NCBI RefSeq assembly: GCF_900187565.1
Contig: NZ_FYED01000006.1
Span: 124,001 to 188,000 of the forward strand
DNA: 64,000 nt
Direction: 5' to 3'
DNA from: Pseudomonas sp. Irchel 3A7
Lineage (GTDB): Bacteria; Pseudomonadota; Gammaproteobacteria; Pseudomonadales; Pseudomonadaceae
A model generated the notes under the pieces. That model was not told the DNA's origin. It saw nothing but the letters and a program-made list of their open reading frames with translations, and made no database searches. The translations under genes and the position numbers were made by a program. Positions 44,659-54,614 of this stretch are shown here, one piece after another (within the stretch, counting starts at the first letter, position 1; each line of letters starts with the position of its first letter).

Positions 44659-44685
44659 GCACTTGGATTGATACTATTTTGCACT
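44659..44685 (-). promoter_or_regulatory. Candidate MtlR half-sites
   Basis: Two AGTGC direct repeats on the minus strand are spaced 22 bases, two helical turns, apart between mtlR and mtlE. This is the usual geometry of an AraC-family activator site. Confidence 0.4.
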
Positions 44686-44778
44686 GGGGTTGGGGGTGGT
44701 TAACGTAGAGAAGGGCTTTTCAGCGAGGGGGCGGTATCGGATACGTACAGGTTTCAGCTGTGAAAACAGGCCATAACC

Positions 44779-44868
44779 TGTGGGAGCGAGCCTGCTCGCG
44801 AATGCGGTATTTCAGTCAAAAAACCTGTCGCCTGACACATCGCTTTCGCGAGCAGGCTCGCTCCCACA
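44779..44868. repeat. REPIN between mtlR and mtlE
   Basis: Inverted REP copies lie directly after the mtlR stop on the minus strand. Confidence 0.9.
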
Positions 44869-44877
44869 GGGGTGTGC

Positions 44878-45783
44878 TCAGGTGAGGTTCTGCTCGGTCA
44901 GCCGCTGCACCACCAACCGCCGATAGTGCGACGGGGTCATGCCCTTGAGCTGCTGGAAGCGCCGGTTGAAATTGGAAATGTTGTTGAAGCCTGATTCGAA
45001 GCACACATCGGTCACCGGTTTGTCGCCATCGGCCAGCAGCTCGCAGGACTTGCTGATGCGCAGGCGATTGACGAACTCGATGAAGCAGCGTCCGGTGGCC
45101 TGTTTGAACACCCGGCTGAAGTACGTCGGCTTCATGCCCAGATGCTCGGCGACTTCCTCCAGCGTCAAGTCCCGGGCGTAGTGAGCGAAGATGTAATCCA
45201 CCGCCCGGTTGGTGCGGTCGATGTTGTGCTCGTCCGCCAGTTGCGGCGTGGTCGCGCCGGACAGCAACTGGTAATCGTCGCAGGCCGCGAGCACTTCCAG
45301 CAGTATGAAAAAGTGCCCGAGGCGGGTCATTCCTGTGGTATCGGCAATGCGCTGCATCAGCTCCATGGCTTTGCGAATCGTCTGCTTGCAGCGAAATTCG
45401 ATGCCGTACTGCGCACGCTCCAGCAACGGCGCGAGGGTCTTGAGCTCGGCGAACACCTGATAGCCGCTGTCGAACAACTCGTCGGTGAAATTGACCAACA
45501 TGTCGCGCTTGGCCACCACCTCGTCTTCGGCGACCTGGCTGATCCAGTTGTGGGGCAGGTTGGGGCCGGTGAGGAACAGGGTTTCAGGGTAGAAATTACC
45601 GATGTAGTCGCCGATGAATACCTTGCCGGAGCTGGCGACGATCAGGTGCAGTTCGTATTCCTTGTGGAAATGCCAGCGCACCAGGGGGCAGGGGAAGCCA
45701 TGCTGGCGATAGATGATGGACAACCCGTTGTGGTCGTCCATCAGCTCATAGGAAGGGTCGGTCACTTTGGCAGTGCGGTTCAT
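44878..45783 (-). CDS. mtlR: AraC-family mannitol regulator MtlR
   Basis: The product has 301 residues. An N-terminal cupin-like effector domain (about 10-150; HFHKEYELHLIVASSGKVFIGDYIG) is followed by two helix-turn-helix motifs (about 190-290), with DLTLEEVAEHLGMKPTYFSRVFKQATG and the FESGFNNISNFNRRFQQLKGMTPSHYRR signature. It lies just upstream of mtlE, as known for P. fluorescens MtlR, the polyol-dependent activator of the operon. Confidence 0.92.
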   Translation of the reverse strand: MNRTAKVTDPSYELMDDHNGLSIIYRQHGFPCPLVRWHFHKEYELHLIVASSGKVFIGDYIGNFYPETLFLTGPNLPHNWISQVAEDEVVAKRDMLVNFTDELFDSGYQVFAELKTLAPLLERAQYGIEFRCKQTIRKAMELMQRIADTTGMTRLGHFFILLEVLAACDDYQLLSGATTPQLADEHNIDRTNRAVDYIFAHYARDLTLEEVAEHLGMKPTYFSRVFKQATGRCFIEFVNRLRISKSCELLADGDKPVTDVCFESGFNNISNFNRRFQQLKGMTPSHYRRLVVQRLTEQNLT

Positions 45784-45859
45784 ATCGGGACGCTTTTGTT
45801 GTTATCGCCCGCTGATCATGCCTCGTTCGGGGCAGCCATGCCAATCGACGGATCACCCC

Positions 45860-45962
45860 CTGTAGGAGCGAGCTCTGCTCGCGATGGTCGTCAACGATAA
45901 CGCGCCCTGCCTGAATGATCGCGGTGTCCAGACGTTTTTCGCGAGCAGAGCTCGCTCCTACA
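45860..45962. repeat. REPIN, GAGCTCTGCTCGCGA subtype
   Basis: Inverted copies of taggagcgagctctgctcgc lie between mtlR and the glycosyltransferase gene and overlap the end of the latter by a few bases. Confidence 0.88.
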
Positions 45963-47247
45963 GACGGTTTTTCGCTTCGATCCATTGCGCCATGTATTGC
46001 GTACTCTTGTGCTGATGATGACGCAGCATGCTGCCGGTGAAGTTATTCCGTCTGATGGGCGGCAGATGTTCCAGGCAATGCTCAATCCTGGCAATCAAGG
46101 CAGGACCATGAACACGCTGCTGGTAACGATTGACCAGCAGCTGCAGTCCTTGTGCCTGCGCATCCAGCCATCGGCGCTTGTCCTGGTGGAGTTGCACGGC
46201 ACTGTCGGCGAATGCCCGGGCCGTGCGGGTCACCGCCCCCGGCCATGGTTCCTCGCCATGCATCGCCTCTGCACCCACCGGCGTCGTGACATTGGGCGTG
46301 CCAGTGAGCATCGCATCGACAATCTTGCCCTTGACCCCGGCACCGAAACGCAGCGGCGCCAGACACACCCGTGCCGCCGACATGACCTGCAGCGCATCCT
46401 CCGCCCAGTTCATCACATGGAAACCCTGGGCCGGGTTGTGCAGGGCAGTCGCCTTGGGCGGTGTGTAGGCGCCATAGATGTGCAATTGAGCACCGGGCAG
46501 TTGCGCACGGATCAGCGGCCAGATTGCGGTTTTCAGCCAGAGCACCGCATCCCAGTTGGGGGCGTGGCGGAAGTTGCCGATATGCAGAAAGTGCGCACGC
46601 GCTTCGAATGGCACGGGCGCCGTACTCGGCAGATCAACCATCAACGGACACCAGTGCAACAGATCCCGGGGCAACTTGAATTGCTCGACCAGCAATTCGA
46701 TTTCCACCTCGGAGATCATCAGGTTCAAGTCGCAACGATAAATCGCCGCGATCTCCCGTTTAGCCAGATCCGTGTCGGCCATGAACTCAAACTCTTCACG
46801 CAACGCCGGTGCGAACAGTTCGCTGAAATCATTGGCATCATCGCTGGCCTTCAAACGCTGCTTGAGCCGCTGGTGTCGGGCGTCGCGCAGGCTTTGCAGG
46901 TCCGAGGTCTCAAGCACCCGCAGCGCATCGGGGCAGTATTTTTCAACGCGCCAGCCGAACTGTTCTTCCATCATGAAGCGATCGAACAACACCACATCCG
47001 GGGCCAACTCGCTGATAAAAGTGTCGAAACTGCTGTCGTTCAGCTCGATCGGTACTTCGTCAATGCCCAGTGCTGCCAGGTCTGCCCGGTGTTCGCCGGA
47101 GCGTGCGGGACTGCTGAAGGTGATGTCCCAGCTGTGCTGCCGGAAGCTCTCGAGGATTTGCATCATATGCCCGCCTGCTGCGGAAGAGCGGGGCTCGGGC
47201 CAGACGTAACCAATGACCAGGACTTTGGTTGCGCGGGGCTGACTCAT
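45958..47247 (-). CDS. Glycosyltransferase (GT-B, family 4-like)
   Basis: I start it at ATG 47247 (429 residues), behind AAGG. It has an N-terminal KVLVIGYVWPEPRSSAAGGHM and a C-terminal donor-binding half with FLHIGNFRHAPNWDAVLWL, LHIYGAY, VCLAPLRFGAGVKGKIVDAM and TTPVGAEAM, the pattern of retaining GT-B glycosyltransferases. The acceptor is unknown. It lies 67 bases downstream of a receiver gene, so the two may form an operon. The stop falls inside the REPIN. Confidence 0.8.
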   Translation of the reverse strand: MSQPRATKVLVIGYVWPEPRSSAAGGHMMQILESFRQHSWDITFSSPARSGEHRADLAALGIDEVPIELNDSSFDTFISELAPDVVLFDRFMMEEQFGWRVEKYCPDALRVLETSDLQSLRDARHQRLKQRLKASDDANDFSELFAPALREEFEFMADTDLAKREIAAIYRCDLNLMISEVEIELLVEQFKLPRDLLHWCPLMVDLPSTAPVPFEARAHFLHIGNFRHAPNWDAVLWLKTAIWPLIRAQLPGAQLHIYGAYTPPKATALHNPAQGFHVMNWAEDALQVMSAARVCLAPLRFGAGVKGKIVDAMLTGTPNVTTPVGAEAMHGEEPWPGAVTRTARAFADSAVQLHQDKRRWLDAQAQGLQLLVNRYQQRVHGPALIARIEHCLEHLPPIRRNNFTGSMLRHHQHKSTQYMAQWIEAKNRL

Positions 47248-47314
47248 GAACGGGGATTCCTTGAAACGGGCAAAGGGCAGGGGAAAAAGGGGAGTGATTA
47301 AACCACGGCGGGTA

Positions 47315-47680
47315 TCAGGATTTGTCGAGGATACTTTTGACCTTGTCACGCAACTGATCAATGGAGAACGGTTTACCGATCACATGCATGTCCGCAGGCA
47401 CCTCAATGTTTTCGGCATAACCGCTGGCAAACAGGATCGGCAGCGTGGGGCGCAGCGAACGCGCCTCGTTGGCCAGTTCCCGCCCGTCCATTATCGGTAG
47501 CCCGACGTCGGTCATCATCAGGTCGATGTGGCGATTCAGGTCGTTGAGCAATGCCAGAGCCTGCTCACTGCCGTCGGCCTCCAGCACCTTGAACTCCAGC
47601 TCCTCCAGCACATCGACAATCAGCATGCGCACGATGGAGTCGTCTTCGACAACCAGAATGGTGGAGGCGTTGGCAGGCAT
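47315..47680 (-). CDS. Stand-alone response regulator receiver
   Basis: The product has 121 residues starting at ATG 47680. It is a single CheY-like receiver with the acidic pair ED (12-13), phospho-acceptor Asp58 (LMMTDVGLP), the Thr/Ser switch (FASGYAE) and Lys in GKPFS. It has no output domain. It is divergent from the large hybrid kinase and likely takes part in that phosphorelay. Confidence 0.9.
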   Translation of the reverse strand: MPANASTILVVEDDSIVRMLIVDVLEELEFKVLEADGSEQALALLNDLNRHIDLMMTDVGLPIMDGRELANEARSLRPTLPILFASGYAENIEVPADMHVIGKPFSIDQLRDKVKSILDKS

Positions 47681-47929
47681 AGTGAAAGTCTCGAGGTAAT
47701 TGGGTGGTTGCCGGTCAATCGAAATCGCCGACCCTATTGCATGAGTAAGTGGCGGATCCCGACAAGTTCCCAACGCGCTATAAAAAGAATAGTGGAAAGG
47801 ATAACCGCATCCTCTGGTGCGGTAGCAGCTGAATGTAGGACTTTGCGCCATAACCCGTGAGAAAGTTGGATCGATGCGTCGGTTTTGGGGCAAACTCCTT
47901 GTTTTTCACCCGTTCAACAAGGCTTGACT

Positions 47930-50900
47930 ATGACCTCCGTGTCTTCGGTTGATGAGCAACGATTTCGTAAACTCCTGAGCCGCAACATCAGCCTGCCGCT
48001 GGGCGTCGGCGCCATCAGTGCGGTTTTTTTCGTGTCGCTGATCACGTACCTGCTGTCGACGATCCAGTGGGTCGAGCACACGGACCGGGTGATCAATAAC
48101 GCCAATGAAGCGGTCAAGCTGACGGTCGATCTGGAAACCGGCATGCGCGGTTTCCTGCTCAGTGGTGACGACAAGTTTCTCGAACCCTATGAAACGGCCA
48201 AGCCGCGAATCGAGGTCGTGCTCAATACCTTGCTGGAGTTGACCGCCGACAATCCGGTGCAGACCGACCGCCTGCACCGCCTGCAAGCCTTGCAGGTGGA
48301 GTGGGCCGACTACGCGCAATCCATGATCGATTTGCAGCGCACCAGCGGTGACTACCGCAGCGCGGTGCGGGCCGGAAAGGGCAAACGCCTGACCGATGAG
48401 ATCCGCAAGCAGTTCGAAGATGTGATCGACATGGAGCAACAGCTGCGCGCCGCCCGTAACGAGGAAGTACGCCGCACCACGATCTGGAGCATTGCCCTTT
48501 ATCTGTTGTTCATCGCTGCCATCAGCGGGTTGCTGGCTTATATCGGTCGCCGCGATCTGATGAGCCTTTCAGAGCAGTACGGCGTCAACCTTGCCAGGCA
48601 GCAGGCCAGCGCCGAGCGCCTGGAGCGCCAGGCCTGGCTGCGCAATGGTCAGACCGAACTGGCCGAACAAGTGCTGGGCCAACTGTCCCTTAATTTGCTG
48701 GGACGCAACATTCTGCAGTTTTGCGCGCAGTACCTGGGCACCGCAGTAGCGGCCATCTACGTGCGTGAGGAGCACGGCGGACTCACGCGCGTGGCGTCGT
48801 ACGGCCTGTCCCGCGAGCAAGAGGAGCGGGATCAACAGATTTACGGCGATGAAGGGATTGTCGGCCAGGCGGCGCAACAGGCGCGGCTGATTCGCCTGGA
48901 CGATGTGCCGAGCAACTACTTCAAGGTCAGTTCCGGTCTCGGTGAAGGCCTGCCGCGCAGCGTGCTGGTGGTGCCGACCAGCGATGATGATCGGGTCAAC
49001 GGGGTCATCGAGCTGGGTTTCCTGCGCCTGCCGGACGAGCGTGACATCGAATTGCTCGAGCTGATTGCCGGCAACATCGGCACCTCCATCGAAGCCGCGC
49101 GCTATCGCCAGCGCTTGCAGGAAGTGCTGGCTGAAACCCAGCAACTCAATGAAGAGTTGCAAGTTCAGCAGGAAGAACTCAAGACCGCCAACGAAGAACT
49201 CGAAGAGCAGTCGCGGATTCTCAAGGAGTCCCAGGCGCACCTGGAAACCCAGCAGGTCGAGCTGGAGCAGACCAACGAACAATTGGCCGAACAGGCCGAA
49301 GTTCTGGCCGAACAACGCGACGCCATGGACCTGAAGAATACCGAACTGAATCAGGCCCAGGCCCAGCTCGAAGAGCGCGCCGAGGAGTTGCAGCGCTCGA
49401 GCAAATACAAGTCGGAATTTCTCGCCAACATGTCCCACGAACTGCGCACGCCGCTGAACAGTTCGCTGATCCTCGCCAAGTTGCTGGCGGAAAACCCCCA
49501 GGAAAACCTCAGCGCCGAACAGGTCAAGTTTGCCGAGTCGATCTACTTCGCAGGCAACGACTTGCTCAACCTGATCAACGACATCCTCGATATTTCCAAG
49601 GTCGAGGCCGGCAAGCTGGAAATCCGCCCGGAGAACACCAGCGTGGCACGTCTGGTGGATGGTTTGCGCGGGATGTTTGAACCACTGGCGGCGGACAAAC
49701 AACTGCAGTTCCACGTCGAGTTGCAGGATGGGGCGCCGGCCATGATGTTCACTGATCGCCAGCGTCTGGAGCAGGTGATCAAGAACCTGTTGTCCAACGC
49801 GGTGAAATTCACCGATAAGGGGCACGTCAGCTTGAGCGTGGCCTCGGCACCGCACGACGGTGTTGCGTTCATCATTCGCGATTCCGGGATCGGCATCGCC
49901 GAGGATCAGCAGGTAAGTATCTTCGAAGCCTTCCGCCAGGCCGACGGCACCACCAACCGCCGTTACGGCGGCACCGGTCTGGGCCTGTCGATTTCCCGCG
50001 ACCTGGCAGCATTGCTGGGCGGTTCCATCAGTGTGTTCAGTACGCCGGGGCAGGGCAGCACCTTTACCCTGATCTTGCCCCAACAATACGTTGAACCGGG
50101 GGACGAGCCCGTTGAACCGATGCAAACCAGGCCGCTGGCGCACGTTCCGAATCCGGCGCCGGCACCGCTCAAGCCATTGATCGCCGAAGTCGATATCCCG
50201 CGTTTCAACGATGACCGCGGCAAGGCGCCGTTCACTACCCGCTGCATCCTGGTGGTGGAAGACGAGCCAAACTTTGCGCACATCCTCTACGACCTTGCCC
50301 ATGAATTGGGTTATCAGTGCCTGGTGGCCCACGGCGCGGACGAAGGCTACGACCTGGCCCGGGAATTTGTTCCCGATGCGATCCTGCTCGATATGCGCCT
50401 GCCGGACCATTCCGGCCTGACCGTGCTGCAACGCCTGAAGGAACACGCCGAAACCCGGCACATTCCGGTGCATGTGATTTCGGTCGAAGATCGGGTGGAA
50501 GCGGCGATGCACATGGGCGCCGTCGGTTATGCGGTCAAACCGACCACCCGTGAAGAACTCAAGGACGTGTTTGCGCGCCTGGAAGCGAAATTGACCCAGA
50601 AGGTCAAGCGCGTGCTGCTGGTGGAAGACGATGATTTGCAGCGCGACAGCATTTCACGGCTGATCGGCGACGATGACATCGAGATCACCGCAGTCGGTTA
50701 CGCCCAGGAGGCGCTGGACCTGCTGCGCACGACAATCTTCGACTGCATGATCATCGACCTCAAGTTGCCGGACATGCTCGGCGGCGACCTGCTCAAGCGG
50801 ATGTCCACCGAGGACATCTGCTCGTTTCCGCCAGTCATCGTTTACACCGGGCGCAACCTGACCCGGGACGAAGAGGCCGAACTGCGCAAGTACTCACGTT

Positions 50901-51421
50901 CGATCATCATCAAGGGCGCACGCTCGCCCGAGCGCTTGCTCGATGAGGTGACACTCTTTCTGCACAAAGTCGAATCCCGGCTGTCCCATGAACGCCAGAC
51001 CATGCTCAAGACCGCGCGCAGTCGCGACAAGGTCTTCGAAGGTCGCAAAGTGCTGCTGGTGGACGACGATGTACGCAACATCTTCGCCCTCACCAGTGCG
51101 CTGGAGCAAAAGGGAGCCGTGGTGATCATCGGCCGAAACGGACGTGAAGCGATTGCACGATTGAATGAAGTCGAAGACATCGACCTGGTGTTGATGGACG
51201 TGATGATGCCGGAGATGGATGGTTTCGAAGCCACTATCGAGATCCGCAAGGACCCGCGCTGGCGCAAGCTGCCGATCATTGCGGTGACGGCCAAGGCCAT
51301 GAAGGACGATCAGGAGCGTTGCCTGCAAGCGGGAGCCAACGACTACCTGGCCAAGCCCATCGACCTGGATCGGCTGTTTTCGCTGATTCGTGTGTGGTTA
51401 CCGAAAATGGAACGTATCTAG
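47930..51421 (+). CDS. Hybrid histidine kinase, CHASE3-GAF-HK with three receivers
   Basis: I start it at ATG 47930 (1163 residues), behind AAGG. The order is: TM (about 20-42), CHASE3-like sensor (about 45-185), TM (about 187-208), GAF (about 245-395), an unusually long Gln/Glu-rich coiled coil (about 398-490), HisKA with His503 (MSHELRTP), HATPase, then three receivers (about 770-885, 895-1015 and 1040-1155) each with a phospho-acceptor Asp. A cheR gene follows at once (TAGTG). No output domain is present, so the receivers likely serve phosphorelay or modulation. Confidence 0.9.
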   Translation: MTSVSSVDEQRFRKLLSRNISLPLGVGAISAVFFVSLITYLLSTIQWVEHTDRVINNANEAVKLTVDLETGMRGFLLSGDDKFLEPYETAKPRIEVVLNTLLELTADNPVQTDRLHRLQALQVEWADYAQSMIDLQRTSGDYRSAVRAGKGKRLTDEIRKQFEDVIDMEQQLRAARNEEVRRTTIWSIALYLLFIAAISGLLAYIGRRDLMSLSEQYGVNLARQQASAERLERQAWLRNGQTELAEQVLGQLSLNLLGRNILQFCAQYLGTAVAAIYVREEHGGLTRVASYGLSREQEERDQQIYGDEGIVGQAAQQARLIRLDDVPSNYFKVSSGLGEGLPRSVLVVPTSDDDRVNGVIELGFLRLPDERDIELLELIAGNIGTSIEAARYRQRLQEVLAETQQLNEELQVQQEELKTANEELEEQSRILKESQAHLETQQVELEQTNEQLAEQAEVLAEQRDAMDLKNTELNQAQAQLEERAEELQRSSKYKSEFLANMSHELRTPLNSSLILAKLLAENPQENLSAEQVKFAESIYFAGNDLLNLINDILDISKVEAGKLEIRPENTSVARLVDGLRGMFEPLAADKQLQFHVELQDGAPAMMFTDRQRLEQVIKNLLSNAVKFTDKGHVSLSVASAPHDGVAFIIRDSGIGIAEDQQVSIFEAFRQADGTTNRRYGGTGLGLSISRDLAALLGGSISVFSTPGQGSTFTLILPQQYVEPGDEPVEPMQTRPLAHVPNPAPAPLKPLIAEVDIPRFNDDRGKAPFTTRCILVVEDEPNFAHILYDLAHELGYQCLVAHGADEGYDLAREFVPDAILLDMRLPDHSGLTVLQRLKEHAETRHIPVHVISVEDRVEAAMHMGAVGYAVKPTTREELKDVFARLEAKLTQKVKRVLLVEDDDLQRDSISRLIGDDDIEITAVGYAQEALDLLRTTIFDCMIIDLKLPDMLGGDLLKRMSTEDICSFPPVIVYTGRNLTRDEEAELRKYSRSIIIKGARSPERLLDEVTLFLHKVESRLSHERQTMLKTARSRDKVFEGRKVLLVDDDVRNIFALTSALEQKGAVVIIGRNGREAIARLNEVEDIDLVLMDVMMPEMDGFEATIEIRKDPRWRKLPIIAVTAKAMKDDQERCLQAGANDYLAKPIDLDRLFSLIRVWLPKMERI

Positions 51422-52254
51422 TGGAGGGCAATTTTTCAGTGGAGCGAAATAGCGAGATCGAATTGCGGCTGCTGATCGAGGCGATCTACCTCAAGTACAG
51501 CTACGATTTTCGCGATTACTCCGGCGCGTCAATCAAGCGCCGGGTGACCCACGCGTTGAGCCAGTTCGAGTGCAATACCATTTCGGCCTTGCAGGAAAAG
51601 GTCCTGCACGATCCCGCCGCCTTCATGCAGTTGCTGCAGTTGCTGACGATTCCGGTCAGCGAAATGTTCCGCGACCCTTCGCACTTCCTGGCGATTCGCC
51701 GGGAGGTCGTGCCACTGCTCAAGACCTATCCATCGATCAAGGTCTGGATCGCCGGTTGCAGCACCGGCGAAGAGGTCTATTCGATGGCCATCCTGCTGCG
51801 CGAAGAAGGCCTGCTCGATCGCACCATCATCTACGCTACCGACATCAATCCGCGCTCGCTGGAAAAAGCCAAGCAAGGGATTTTCTCGATGGAGAATGTC
51901 CGCGCCTACACTGCTAATTACCAGCAGGCAGGTGGCCAGCGTTCGTTCGCCGACTACTACACGGCGGCTTATGGTTATGCGATTTTCGACAAGTCGTTGT
52001 GTGAGAACGTGACCTTCGCCGATCACAGCCTGGCAACGGACAGTGTATTTTCAGAAACTCAATTAATTTCATGTCGTAACGTATTGATTTATTTTAATAA
52101 AAGCCTCCAGGATCGTGCATTCGGACTGTTTCACGAGTCCCTGTGCCACCGGGGCTTCCTGGTGCTGGGCAGCAAGGAAACCCCGGATTTTTCGGCCTTC
52201 GGCAATCAGTTCGAGCCGCTGGTCAAACAAGAACGGATCTACCGAAAATCATGA
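51421..52254 (+). CDS. CheR-type methyltransferase
   Basis: The product has 277 residues starting at a GTG (51421) that overlaps the kinase stop by one base. It has a CheR N-terminal helical domain and a SAM-binding fold with VWIAGCSTGEEVYSMAI (about 108-124), YATDINPRSLEKAKQGIF and ISCRNVLIYF. CheR methylates glutamates on chemoreceptor coiled coils. No receptor is encoded nearby, so the target may be the hybrid kinase itself. The end overlaps cheB (ATGA). Confidence 0.9.
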   Translation: MEGNFSVERNSEIELRLLIEAIYLKYSYDFRDYSGASIKRRVTHALSQFECNTISALQEKVLHDPAAFMQLLQLLTIPVSEMFRDPSHFLAIRREVVPLLKTYPSIKVWIAGCSTGEEVYSMAILLREEGLLDRTIIYATDINPRSLEKAKQGIFSMENVRAYTANYQQAGGQRSFADYYTAAYGYAIFDKSLCENVTFADHSLATDSVFSETQLISCRNVLIYFNKSLQDRAFGLFHESLCHRGFLVLGSKETPDFSAFGNQFEPLVKQERIYRKS

Positions 52255-52844
52255 ACGGTGCAACAGGTTTGCCTTCTATAGAAGCGATCGTGATCGGCGC
52301 CTCGGCCGGTGGCGTTGAGGCGCTGCTGAGTATTCTCGGGCCGCTGCGGGAAGGTTTCGCGCTGCCCATCATCGTGGTCCTGCATCTGCCGAACGAGCGC
52401 CGCAGTCAATTGGCGGAAGTCTTCGCCCGGCGGGTTGCCCTGCCGGTCATGGAGGCCAGTGACAAGACACCGATCGAAGCCGGAACACTGTATTTCGCAG
52501 CGCCCGGTTATCACTTGTCGGTGGAGCGGGACCGCAGTTTCTCCTTGAGCCTGGAGGACCGTGTGCATTATTCGCGGCCCGCCATCGATTATCTGTTCGA
52601 ATCGGCCGCCGACGCTTACGGCCCGGCCCTGGCCGCGGTGTTGCTGACTGGTGCCAACCGCGATGGCGCCCACGGCATGACGCAGGTCAAGCGCCATGGT
52701 GGCCTGACAATCGTGCAGGACCCGGACGAGGCCCAGGTCGCGACCATGCCCCAGGCCGCGCTGGATATTCACCAGCCCGACCATATTCTCTCTATCCGCG
52801 GCATCGGCCGTCTGCTTGTCGAGCTGGAACGAATCGCATGCTAA
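52251..52844 (+). CDS. CheB-type methylesterase without receiver domain
   Basis: The product has 197 residues, only the C-terminal methylesterase part of CheB. The catalytic triad is visible: Ser18 (GASAGG), His45 (VLHLPN) and Asp138 (NRDGAHGM). The usual N-terminal receiver is missing, so activity would not be directly phosphorylation-controlled; the next gene starts with a receiver. The genes overlap on both sides, showing tight coupling. Confidence 0.9.
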   Translation: MNGATGLPSIEAIVIGASAGGVEALLSILGPLREGFALPIIVVLHLPNERRSQLAEVFARRVALPVMEASDKTPIEAGTLYFAAPGYHLSVERDRSFSLSLEDRVHYSRPAIDYLFESAADAYGPALAAVLLTGANRDGAHGMTQVKRHGGLTIVQDPDEAQVATMPQAALDIHQPDHILSIRGIGRLLVELERIAC

Positions 52845-54019
52845 GTCATATCCAGGCCAAACTGCTGATCGTTGACGATCTGCCGGAGAATCTGTTGGCA
52901 CTTGAAGCGCTGATCAAGCGCGAAGATCGTATCGTTTTCAAAGCACAGTCGGCCGACGAGGCCCTGTCGTTGCTGCTGCAACACGAATTCGCCATGGCCA
53001 TTCTCGATGTGCAGATGCCGGGCATGAACGGCTTCGAACTGGCCGAATTGATGCGTGGTACGGAAAAGACCAAAAACATACCGATCGTGTTCGTCAGCGC
53101 CGCCGGCCGTGAACTGAACTACGCGTTCAAGGGTTATGAAAGCGGTGCCGTGGATTTCCTGCACAAGCCGCTAGACATTCATGCGGTCAAGAGCAAGGTC
53201 AATGTGTTTGTCGAGTTGTTTCGCCAGAGCAAGGCCATGAAACAGCAGGTCGAAGCGCTGGAACAGAGTCGCCGCGAACAAGAGGCTTTGCTGGCGCAGT
53301 TGCAAAGCACGCAACGGGAATTGGAGCAGGCGGTGCGCATGCGCGATGACTTCATGTCCATCGTCGCCCACGAAGTGCGCACACCGCTCAATGGCCTGAT
53401 CCTGGAAACCCAGTTGCGCAAGATGCACCTGGCCCGGGACAACGCTGCCGCGTTTACCCTCGATAAAATGCACGCCATGGTCGACCGCGACGAACGGCAG
53501 ATCAAAAGCCTGATCCGCTTGATCGAAGACATGCTCGATGTGTCGCGCATTCGCACCGGCAAGCTGTCGATCCGGCCGACCTGCTTTGATCTGTCGGTGT
53601 TGGTTCGTAGTTTGTTACAGAATTTTTCCCAGCAGATCGAGGCCGCCGAGGCTTCCGTGACGCTTGAAGCCGAGCAACCGGTGATTGGCAAGTGGGATGA
53701 GTTCCGCATTGAGCAGGTGATTTCCAACCTGCTGACCAACGCCCTGCGATACGGAGCCAAGAGCCCGATCACCGTGAAGGTGTACAGTGACAACGCTGAG
53801 GCCCGGGTAGAGGTCCGTGATTTCGGGATCGGCATCAGTGAAGAAAACCAGCAACGGATTTTCCAGCAGTTCGAGCGGGTGTCGGCCAAGCATGCCGTCG
53901 CCGGACTGGGCCTGGGATTGTTTATTTCCGAACAGATTGTCACCGCCCATGGCGGTACCATTACCGTCGAAAGCCGGATTGGCGAAGGCGCCCTGTTTCG
54001 CGTTTGTCTGCCGCTGTAG
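52838..54019 (+). CDS. Receiver-histidine kinase (REC-HisKA-HATPase)
   Basis: The product has 393 residues. A receiver (about 5-120, Asp57 in ILDVQMPG) is followed by a coiled coil (about 125-165) and a kinase core with His178 (VAHEVRTP), the N box NLLTNALRYG and the G box GLGLGLFIS. It has no membrane segment or ligand sensor. The receiver may accept phosphate from the upstream hybrid kinase. It starts within the cheB end. Confidence 0.9.
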   Translation: MLSHIQAKLLIVDDLPENLLALEALIKREDRIVFKAQSADEALSLLLQHEFAMAILDVQMPGMNGFELAELMRGTEKTKNIPIVFVSAAGRELNYAFKGYESGAVDFLHKPLDIHAVKSKVNVFVELFRQSKAMKQQVEALEQSRREQEALLAQLQSTQRELEQAVRMRDDFMSIVAHEVRTPLNGLILETQLRKMHLARDNAAAFTLDKMHAMVDRDERQIKSLIRLIEDMLDVSRIRTGKLSIRPTCFDLSVLVRSLLQNFSQQIEAAEASVTLEAEQPVIGKWDEFRIEQVISNLLTNALRYGAKSPITVKVYSDNAEARVEVRDFGIGISEENQQRIFQQFERVSAKHAVAGLGLGLFISEQIVTAHGGTITVESRIGEGALFRVCLPL

Positions 54020-54096
54020 GAAAACAGCCCGATAAACGCAACCTCTGATCGACCCCACGGTCGTATCAGCAGCTATTGACCGAACAAAGGCTTCCC

Positions 54097-54474
54097 ATGA
54101 GTGAAGATGCACAAGATGTCGTACTGATCGTCGAAGATGACCCCTCGATTCTGATGGTACTGTCGGCCTATCTGTCGGGGGAGGGTTACCGGGTATTGCA
54201 GGCGGAAAACGGCGAACAGGCCTTTGAAATCCTCGCCAGCAAGCCGCACCTGGACATGATGATCACGGACTTCCGGCTGCCGGGCGGTATCTCCGGCGTA
54301 CAGATCGCCGAACCCGCCGTGAAGCTGCGGCCGGAACTCAAGGTGATTTTCATCAGCGGCTACCCGCAGGAAATCCGCGAAACTGACAGCCCGATCACCC
54401 GTACAGCACCCATCCTGGCCAAGCCGTTCGACCTGGATGTGTTGCAGGAAATCATGCAGGACATGCTGTCCTGA
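54097..54474 (+). CDS. Stand-alone response regulator receiver
   Basis: The product has 125 residues. It is a single receiver with ED at 13-14, Asp58 (MITDFRLPGG), SGYPQE and AKPFD. It closes the plus-strand signalling operon (kinase-cheR-cheB-kinase-receiver). No output domain is present. Confidence 0.9.
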   Translation: MSEDAQDVVLIVEDDPSILMVLSAYLSGEGYRVLQAENGEQAFEILASKPHLDMMITDFRLPGGISGVQIAEPAVKLRPELKVIFISGYPQEIRETDSPITRTAPILAKPFDLDVLQEIMQDMLS

Positions 54475-54499
54475 CGACTGTGAGCCTGGTAATGAACCT

Positions 54500-54590
54500 T
54501 GTGGGAGCGAGCCTGCTCGCGAAAGCGGTGGGTCAATCGCCAATGATGCAGGATGTGCCGCCGTCTTCGCGAGCAGGCTCGCTCCCACAA
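54500..54590. repeat. REPIN, same internal sequence as the 134-bp array
   Basis: The REP doublet has an interior (gcggtgggtcaatcgcca, gatgcaggatgtgccg) nearly identical to the tandem units at 62580-63077. Confidence 0.9.
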
Positions 54591-54614
54591 TTGACCACAT
54601 TTTCCGGCAGGGCA

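Noticed and set aside
48569-50512. Minus-strand frame of about 650 codons inside the hybrid kinase gene
   Set aside because: Antisense shadow of the coiled-coil and kinase region; Leu/Gln-rich with no domain.
51421-54474. A chemotaxis operon for flagellar control
   Set aside because: CheA, CheW, CheZ and receptors are absent; only CheR and CheB are shared with chemotaxis systems.
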